Part shown: piece after piece, positions 18,109-22,675 of the stretch
Layout of the letters: each line of letters starts with the position of its first letter
Position numbering within the stretch: the first letter of the stretch is position 1
Source: Rhodospirillaceae bacterium
GTDB lineage: Bacteria; Pseudomonadota; Alphaproteobacteria; UBA8366
Reading direction: 5' to 3'
NCBI GenBank assembly: GCA_002711555.1
Contig: PARQ01000022.1
Coordinates: 25,072 to 47,746, forward strand
Length of the DNA: 22,675 nt
Program-made: the position numbers and the translations under genes
Notes under the pieces: model-generated
Database searches by the model: none
The model's input: only the letters and a program-made list of their open reading frames with translations
What the model was told of the DNA's origin: nothing

Positions 18109-19257
18109 ATGATTAAAGGCTCGCTTACCAAAGTAGAAATGAAACTAAGTGAAAAGCTTTGGCAGGTTAATTGGACCATGACTTTTTTAATTCTTGCGGT
18201 AGCTGTGATCGGCTTTGGTATGCTTTACTCTGCAGCTAAGGGAAGCCTGGACCCTTGGGCTAGTAGGCAAATGACAAGGTTTGCCCTTGGCATTATTATG
18301 ATGTTTGCTATCGCCTTGACTGACATTAGAGTTTGGATGAGATATGCATATCTGATCTACGCAGTAGGCTTATTGTTGCTGGGTGCTGTTGAACTCACTG
18401 GCGTGGTAGGCATGGGTGCCCAGCGCTGGTTGGACTTTGGGTTCGTGCGTATACAACCGTCAGAATTTATGAAGATTGCGTTGATACTAGCTCTTGCGCG
18501 ACATTTTCATGCAATGAGCATGGAGGAGGTGGCGCGACCCATTTACCTCTTAATCCCTATTATCTTAGTTGTTGCACCAGTTGCACTCGTATTTCGGCAA
18601 CCAGATCTTGGAACGGCAGTCATGCTGGTAGTGGGTGCTGGTGCAATGTTTTTCATCGCTGGCGTTCGTATCTGGAAGTTTGTTGTAGTTGCTGTTGTTG
18701 GATTGGCATCAATACCGGTTGCCTGGAATTTTCTCCATGCATACCAACGCAAACGTATTCTCACATTTCTTAATCCAGAATCTGATCCGCTTGGTGCTGG
18801 ATACCATATTCTGCAGTCAAAAATAGCTCTGGGATCGGGCAGTCTGTTTGGCAAAGGCTTTATAAATGGGTCCCAAAGCCATTTAGAGTTTTTACCCGAA
18901 AGGCATACGGATTTTGTTTTTACAATGCTTGCAGAAGAATTTGGTCTAGTTGGAGGCTTGCTGGTTCTTTGCTTGTATGCATTTCTTTTGATATATGGAT
19001 TGGCGATTTCTTTAAAAAGTCGTAACCATTTTGGTCGATTATTGGCGATGGGCCTTACAACTAATTTGTTTCTTTATGTTTTTGCTAATATTGCAATGGT
19101 CATGGGTGTAATTCCGGTGGTAGGAGTCCCATTGCCATTAATTTCATATGGTGGAACGGCCATGTTAAGCGTATTGATCGGTTTTGGACTTGTTATGAAT
19201 ATATACATCCATAGGGATGTGCGTATTGGTCGATACTGGTCAGAGGGTGCTTCTTGA
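18109..19257 (+). CDS. rodA: Peptidoglycan glycosyltransferase RodA
   Basis: SEDS-family polytopic membrane enzyme that polymerises lipid II into glycan strands together with PBP2. It has 382 residues and about ten hydrophobic segments. Conserved features are QRWLDFGFVRIQPSEFMK (about 105-122), RQPDLGTA (163-170), and NPESDPLGAGYHI (222-233) with the catalytic aspartate equivalent D226. QSHLEFLPERHTDFVF (256-271) and GVPLPLISYGG near the C-terminus follow. ATG 18109 has AGAGAAG a few bases upstream. It is the last gene of the mre cluster, and a small hairpin follows immediately (19263-19281). Confidence 0.97.
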   Translation: MIKGSLTKVEMKLSEKLWQVNWTMTFLILAVAVIGFGMLYSAAKGSLDPWASRQMTRFALGIIMMFAIALTDIRVWMRYAYLIYAVGLLLLGAVELTGVVGMGAQRWLDFGFVRIQPSEFMKIALILALARHFHAMSMEEVARPIYLLIPIILVVAPVALVFRQPDLGTAVMLVVGAGAMFFIAGVRIWKFVVVAVVGLASIPVAWNFLHAYQRKRILTFLNPESDPLGAGYHILQSKIALGSGSLFGKGFINGSQSHLEFLPERHTDFVFTMLAEEFGLVGGLLVLCLYAFLLIYGLAISLKSRNHFGRLLAMGLTTNLFLYVFANIAMVMGVIPVVGVPLPLISYGGTAMLSVLIGFGLVMNIYIHRDVRIGRYWSEGAS

Positions 19258-19262
19258 TAAAC

Positions 19263-19281
19263 AAGGTCATATTTAGACCTT
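19263..19281 (+). terminator. Hairpin after rodA, weak terminator candidate
   Basis: AAGGTC (19263-19268) and GACCTT (19276-19281) form a perfect six-base stem with a seven-base loop, five bases after the rodA stop codon. No T run follows, so factor-independent termination is doubtful. The position at the end of the mre cluster is the main support. Confidence 0.3.
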
Positions 19282-19432
19282 CGCGTGCATGGTTGTGCAG
19301 AAACTATAGTGTTCTGAAAGTCAGCATGTAAGTGTCATAATTCAATTTCCAATGGGTTGTGGATGAGCAGTGCCCAAAAAGCCCTGATATTTTTTGGTTT
19401 ATTTGGATGTACTAGCAAACAAGGGATATAGA

Positions 19433-20737
19433 ATGTTATTTGTTTTCTATAAACTTATTTTTAGCCGGTTTGCTTTAGTTGCTGCCATTCTCTTTTTCAC
19501 GGGTGTTGACACTTTTGCCAACGAAAAACACAAAAACCCTTTCATTAATGATGCAACTACCGAAGCCCAAAATGCAAGCCGTACAACAGGGGTTAGAGTT
19601 GGAAATGCAGAAACAATATCTGGTAATGTTTTCGGTAAAGGTTTGGGTAAGCGACTTAATAGCGGTGACCCTATACGATACCTCGACACAGTTAGGGTAG
19701 GTCTAAGTAGCGCTGCTGCATTGCGGTTTGTAGACAATACAGAACTCGTTATGGGTGAAAATAGCTCGCTTTTAATAAACAACCTCATCTTCAACCCCCA
19801 GCCTGGACCCGCAGAGGGAGTCTTAAATGTGACTTCTGGTTTTCTTCGCTATACCTCAGCAGGGCGTCGTTCTAATATAATTATACAAACTCCTTTGGCG
19901 ACGATTGGCATACGAGGCACTGTTTTTGATATTCTAGCGTCTTCTACTCAAGTTGAGGTTGTTGTCCACGCAGGGAGCATAATTGTAAATAGCAACACAA
20001 AAAAAGCCTTATTGCGATCCGGTGAAGTGATTAAGTTGAACAAAGATGGAACTTTTGTGATTTCAAAAACCCCTAGTTTGGAAATAAAAAAAGCAGCACA
20101 GAACGTCTCACTAATTTTAAAACTTAGTGATCATAGCTTTGAAAAATTTAAGACTTATGGTATTAGTAAAAATACAACTAAATACAATAAAGTACCAAAA
20201 AAATGCAGTAAAAAACTTACAAATATTGTAATTCCGAAATATTTACAAATATTAGATAAATCAAAAATCGTCATAATGAGATTAAATACTGGAGATGTAT
20301 TTATAGAGTTACGCGGAGATATTGCTCCAAGGCATGTCAAAAGAATAAAAAATCTTATAAGACAATGCTTTTACGACGGATTACAATTTTTTGATGTAAA
20401 GGCAGATTTCGCTGCTATATCAGGTGACCCATTAAATAGCGGTGAAGGTGGGTCAGGAAAAACATTGAAATCTGAATTCTCGAAAATTCCATTTACCGCT
20501 GGCAGCGTCGGAATGATAAGAGATCAAAAAAACCCCGATAGCGCTGACAGTCAATTTTTCATTGCACTTAATCCATTACCTCATCTTACTGGCAAATACA
20601 CGAAGTGGGGCCTTGTAGTGCATGGTATGGACAAAATTAGAAAGTTACCAATAGGAAGGCCTCCACAGAACCCCGGATATATTGTGGCGGTACAACTGTT
20701 GTCTGATACTCCGTTTGCGAATATTTCAGATCGTTAA
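19433..20737 (+). CDS. Secreted FecR-domain protein fused to a cyclophilin-like domain
   Basis: Predicted exported protein of 434 residues; function unknown. I chose ATG 19433 over TTG 19394 because AAGGGA (19421-19426) is six bases upstream and because it begins a clear signal peptide (about 1-29, with cleavage likely after DTFA). Residues about 50-205 form a FecR-type domain: a VRVG start, LRFVDNTELVMGENS, and the hallmark TPLATIGIRGTVFDI (153-167). A Lys/Asn/Ser-rich linker (about 205-275) leads to a cyclophilin-type domain (about 278-425) with LNTGDVFIEL, YDG-QFF, GSVGMIRD, DSQFFIALNPLPHLTGKYT and VHGMDKI. Two key residues are lost: the catalytic Arg is D321 and the Gln is I329. Prolyl isomerase activity is therefore doubtful. 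The linker and the start of the cyclophilin part are strikingly AT-rich. The fusion itself is unusual. Confidence 0.8.
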   Translation: MLFVFYKLIFSRFALVAAILFFTGVDTFANEKHKNPFINDATTEAQNASRTTGVRVGNAETISGNVFGKGLGKRLNSGDPIRYLDTVRVGLSSAAALRFVDNTELVMGENSSLLINNLIFNPQPGPAEGVLNVTSGFLRYTSAGRRSNIIIQTPLATIGIRGTVFDILASSTQVEVVVHAGSIIVNSNTKKALLRSGEVIKLNKDGTFVISKTPSLEIKKAAQNVSLILKLSDHSFEKFKTYGISKNTTKYNKVPKKCSKKLTNIVIPKYLQILDKSKIVIMRLNTGDVFIELRGDIAPRHVKRIKNLIRQCFYDGLQFFDVKADFAAISGDPLNSGEGGSGKTLKSEFSKIPFTAGSVGMIRDQKNPDSADSQFFIALNPLPHLTGKYTKWGLVVHGMDKIRKLPIGRPPQNPGYIVAVQLLSDTPFANISDR

Positions 20738-20818
20738 TCTTTTCTATCGCTAGTCTGTTCGGCCAAATAAAAGACAGCGTAGAACCCCTAATTTATACTA
20801 CTATTGTGGTGCTCAGGG

Positions 20819-20923
20819 ATGATTAAAAATTTTTTCGAATTCATGGATCTAGCTAATTTAGCGATTACTTGCGCTATGGATCAAGCTACAGAAATAGCGT
20901 TTCTTCAAATGGTAGACTTTTAA
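20819..20923 (+). CDS. Possible 34-codon small ORF overlapping the next gene's start
   Basis: An open frame runs from ATG 20819 (or ATG 20843) to TAA 20921-20923. Its stop codon shares one base with the ATG of the CREST-like gene (TAATG). The 34-residue product begins MIKNFFEFMDLANLAITCAM and is acidic overall with a hydrophobic face. No well-spaced ribosome-binding site is visible (AGGG directly abuts the ATG). The overlap is the arrangement used for translational coupling, but the frame could be chance. The rest of the gap 20738-20818 shows nothing else that I can support. Confidence 0.25.
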   Translation: MIKNFFEFMDLANLAITCAMDQATEIAFLQMVDF

Positions 20924-21708
20924 TGACTTCAGATAAAAAGACTAAAATTTTTGCACTAATTTTTTTGTTTGTAGTAATGTTCATATGCACAATATTCATT
21001 CCACACATTCCTGTAAGTAAAAGTTATCACGAATTCGCTGATTCGAGATCTTGTATGGGCATCCCCAATTTCGGCGATGTCATATCCAATTTTCCCTTTG
21101 CACTATTTGGATTCCTGGGTGTACTCACCGTGATCAAAATGTCTGGGGAGAAAATATTTTTGAAATGGTATCATAGTTGGCCGTATTTAATATTTTTCTG
21201 CGCGGTAATCTTAGTCTCATTGGGATCAAGCTATTACCACTTAGACCCATCTAATGGACGCTTGTATCTTGACCGTGCCCCTATTTTGATAGGTTTCATA
21301 TGCCTGTTTACTGCCTTTTTTGCTGATCGGATTAATCAGTACATAGGCATATTTTTGTTGTTCCCATTCCTGCTTATACTAGGATGCGGGGCTTTTCTTT
21401 GGGATTTAAGCCATCTTCATGCGGGTGGAGACCTACGTTTTTACGCATTAATGCAAATTTATGCATTCGTGGCACTACCATTAATTTGCTGGTTTTTCCC
21501 CAAGAACACTTATACGAGCAATCGGCACCTGTATCTGATACTCAGCTGGTATGCCCTTGCCAAGGTGTTCGAAGTTTACGATCAAAAGATATTTGAAAGT
21601 CTGGCAGGATTGATTAGTGGTCATACGCTTAAGCATTTTGTTGCATCAATAGCAGTATTTGTAGTTATCGGAATGTTACGTAGGGCTAAACGTAGCCTTC
21701 CGGTTTAG
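20923..21708 (+). CDS. CREST-superfamily membrane hydrolase, alkaline ceramidase-like
   Basis: Polytopic inner-membrane protein of 261 residues with about seven hydrophobic segments, resembling the alkaline ceramidase branch of the CREST superfamily of metal-dependent amide hydrolases. The family residues are in place: FADSRSCMGIPNFGDVISNFPFALFG (38-63), S102-x-x-x-H106 in GSSYYH, D117 in LDRAP, and H234-x-x-x-H238 in GHTLKH, which should hold a zinc ion. ATG 20923 is preceded by GGTAGA (20911-20916). A longer frame from TTG 20869 adds 18 residues without family support. The substrate is not known in bacteria: ceramide, another N-acyl lipid, or something else. The neighbours give no lipid pathway context. 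Confidence 0.75.
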   Translation: MTSDKKTKIFALIFLFVVMFICTIFIPHIPVSKSYHEFADSRSCMGIPNFGDVISNFPFALFGFLGVLTVIKMSGEKIFLKWYHSWPYLIFFCAVILVSLGSSYYHLDPSNGRLYLDRAPILIGFICLFTAFFADRINQYIGIFLLFPFLLILGCGAFLWDLSHLHAGGDLRFYALMQIYAFVALPLICWFFPKNTYTSNRHLYLILSWYALAKVFEVYDQKIFESLAGLISGHTLKHFVASIAVFVVIGMLRRAKRSLPV

Positions 21709-21731
21709 GTGCTATAGGCTATCTCGGTATC

Positions 21732-22016
21732 TTGCAGGCTATGGCTCTATACTGGTCTATGAAACTTTATGGAACAGAGGTAACGGTGGAAATGCGGGGG
21801 GAGAAAAGGTTGGTTTTCCACCCTGGCGGGGGCAAAGCCGTCATAACTGATTTTCGTAGCACAAATCTCGAACTTGGGGAATCAGAGGATTTTGCTGATG
21901 CTGTTTCTGGTGTTGCTTCATATTTCATAAGCACCGGGGAGATTTTAGCTATACCGACAATTTTGGAAGCTGCAATTCAATCAGCTGAGACAGGTGTGCC
22001 GGTAGCACTTAAATAA
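21732..22016 (+). pseudogene. C-terminal remnant of a Gfo/Idh/MocA-family oxidoreductase
   Basis: The 94-codon frame encodes MKLYGTEVTVEM, then a segment with EDFADAVSG, and ends IPTILEAAIQSAETGVPVALK. This matches the very end of NAD(P)-dependent Gfo/Idh/MocA dehydrogenases, whose last helix typically reads Y-S-A-x-T-G-x-x-V. Those proteins have about 330-390 residues, so three quarters, including the whole Rossmann domain, are missing. The frame is closed upstream by stops at 21681-21695, inside the 3' end of the CREST-like gene. The missing part is not elsewhere in the window. A short independent protein is possible but unlikely. The start codon would be TTG 21732 or ATG 21741 or 21759. 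Confidence 0.6.
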
Positions 22017-22111
22017 CGAAAGAACAGCTTACTTATATATGGTTCGATAAAATCCCATATCCTGAAGATCAAGACCTATTTTTTCGGACATACGAATCAG
22101 CTTTCGCAAAG

Positions 22112-22139
22112 AAAGGTTTAAAGATAGCCAAAGGTTTAA
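22112..22139. repeat. Ten-base direct repeat in the 22017-22141 gap
   Basis: AAAGGTTTAA occurs at 22112-22121 and 22130-22139, 18 bases apart, just beyond the stop codon of the minus-strand aldolase-like gene. It is a short AT-rich repeat of uncertain meaning. Confidence 0.25.
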
Positions 22140-22141
22140 CG

Positions 22142-22675
22142 TTAAAGACGAAATGAAGGATCGTCGCGCTCGGCTAAACGCAGTAACGCGGCCCACTCAT
22201 CTGTTCCAAGCGGCCTTTTTTCCCAGCGCATTTTATATTGATCCCGTGTGTGCTTGCATATTTTCTCTGGAATTTCCGTGAAATGGGCGCCGCTCATCAT
22301 TAATTGAGTTTGCACTCGGCACGTATCCACCAACCGATCCATTATAGAAAAAGTTTCAGCGATATTTCGTGCGCAAGTAAGAAGGCCGTGATTGCGCATA
22401 ATCATGCACTTTTTTTCTCCGAGTTTCTCAGAGATAACAGGGCCTTCATCATCTGAATCTGCCAACCCTTCATACTCATGATATGCAATCTCTTCGTAAA
22501 ATGCCATGCTCTCTTGATTTATGTATTTTAATCCTCCCACCATAGCGGAGACCGCAACACTTGCCCCTTCGTGAATATGAAGTGATGCACCTCGATCAGA
22601 TTTCAGTCGAAGTAGGGCACTATGAAAATTAAGGCCTGCTGGACCAGGTGGAAGTTCGGATGGGGTAATTTGATT
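22142..22675 (-). CDS. Class II aldolase/adducin-family protein (5' end missing)
   Basis: The minus-strand frame is open to the window edge; 177 C-terminal residues are visible and the stop is TAA at 22144-22142. The zinc-binding H-x-H is seen as HIH (visible residues 33 and 35) in SLHIHEGASVAVSAM, and the third His is in MRNHGLLTC. The stretch EEIAYHEYEGLADSDDEGP is typical of the adducin-like branch, where it reads IAYHDYEG. The catalytic Glu of L-fuculose-1-phosphate aldolase (in SSEWRFH) aligns with Gly (visible residue 14) in PAGLNFH, so simple aldolase chemistry is unlikely. Family members include decarboxylases, dehydratases and proteins of unknown role. The ATG at 22543 is internal. 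It converges with the Gfo/Idh remnant. Confidence 0.85.
   Translation of the reverse strand, partial: NQITPSELPPGPAGLNFHSALLRLKSDRGASLHIHEGASVAVSAMVGGLKYINQESMAFYEEIAYHEYEGLADSDDEGPVISEKLGEKKCMIMRNHGLLTCARNIAETFSIMDRLVDTCRVQTQLMMSGAHFTEIPEKICKHTRDQYKMRWEKRPLGTDEWAALLRLAERDDPSFRL

Overview
This window looks like a chromosomal segment of an alphaproteobacterium, probably an uncultured, moderately AT-rich, perhaps marine or Rhodospirillales-like lineage. Evidence for this: the large acetolactate synthase subunit carries an alphaproteobacterial style TPP motif (GEAS, then ILNNEYLGMVRQWQELLHGG); SerB has a DMEST motif; and core genes run serB/miaA, ilvB-ilvH-ilvC, leuA, mreB-mreC-mreD-mrdA-rodA. 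The lineage is an inference from gene content only.

Layout. (1) Positions 1-6232: a head-to-tail array of five paralogous major facilitator superfamily (MFS) transporters, the first cut by the window edge. They share an unusual set of conserved histidines and are all about 405-424 residues long. A good terminator candidate follows the first copy, and copies four and five overlap. (2) 6213-8115: serB (minus strand) converges on and overlaps the last transporter by 20 bases. It diverges from miaA with almost no space between the two start codons. (3) 8134-13601: branched-chain amino acid biosynthesis. A promoter candidate is followed by ilvB, ilvH and ilvC (acetolactate synthase subunits and ketol-acid reductoisomerase), then a 352-base leader region with a palindrome and a 41-codon open frame, then leuA. 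(4) 13683-19257: the rod-shape cell-wall elongation cluster mreB, mreC, mreD, mrdA (PBP2), rodA, with tight spacing and a 4-base mreC/mreD overlap. (5) 19433-22675: a more accessory-looking tail. It holds a secreted FecR-domain protein fused to a degenerate cyclophilin domain, a possible 34-codon small ORF overlapping the next start, a CREST/alkaline ceramidase-like membrane protein, the C-terminal remnant of a Gfo/Idh/MocA oxidoreductase, and (minus strand, cut by the window edge) a class II aldolase/adducin-family protein that lacks the aldolase catalytic glutamate.

How they work together. ilvB/ilvH/ilvC carry out the first two common steps of valine, isoleucine and leucine synthesis, and leuA diverts 2-ketoisovalerate to leucine. 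MreB, MreC, MreD, PBP2 and RodA form the elongasome: RodA polymerises glycan, PBP2 cross-links it, and MreB/C/D position the machine. SerB makes serine and MiaA modifies tRNA A37. The MFS array has no catabolic partner in view, so its substrates cannot be read from this window. The most unusual items are the five-copy transporter array and the FecR-cyclophilin chimera. I saw no tRNA or rRNA genes, insertion sequences or CRISPR arrays.
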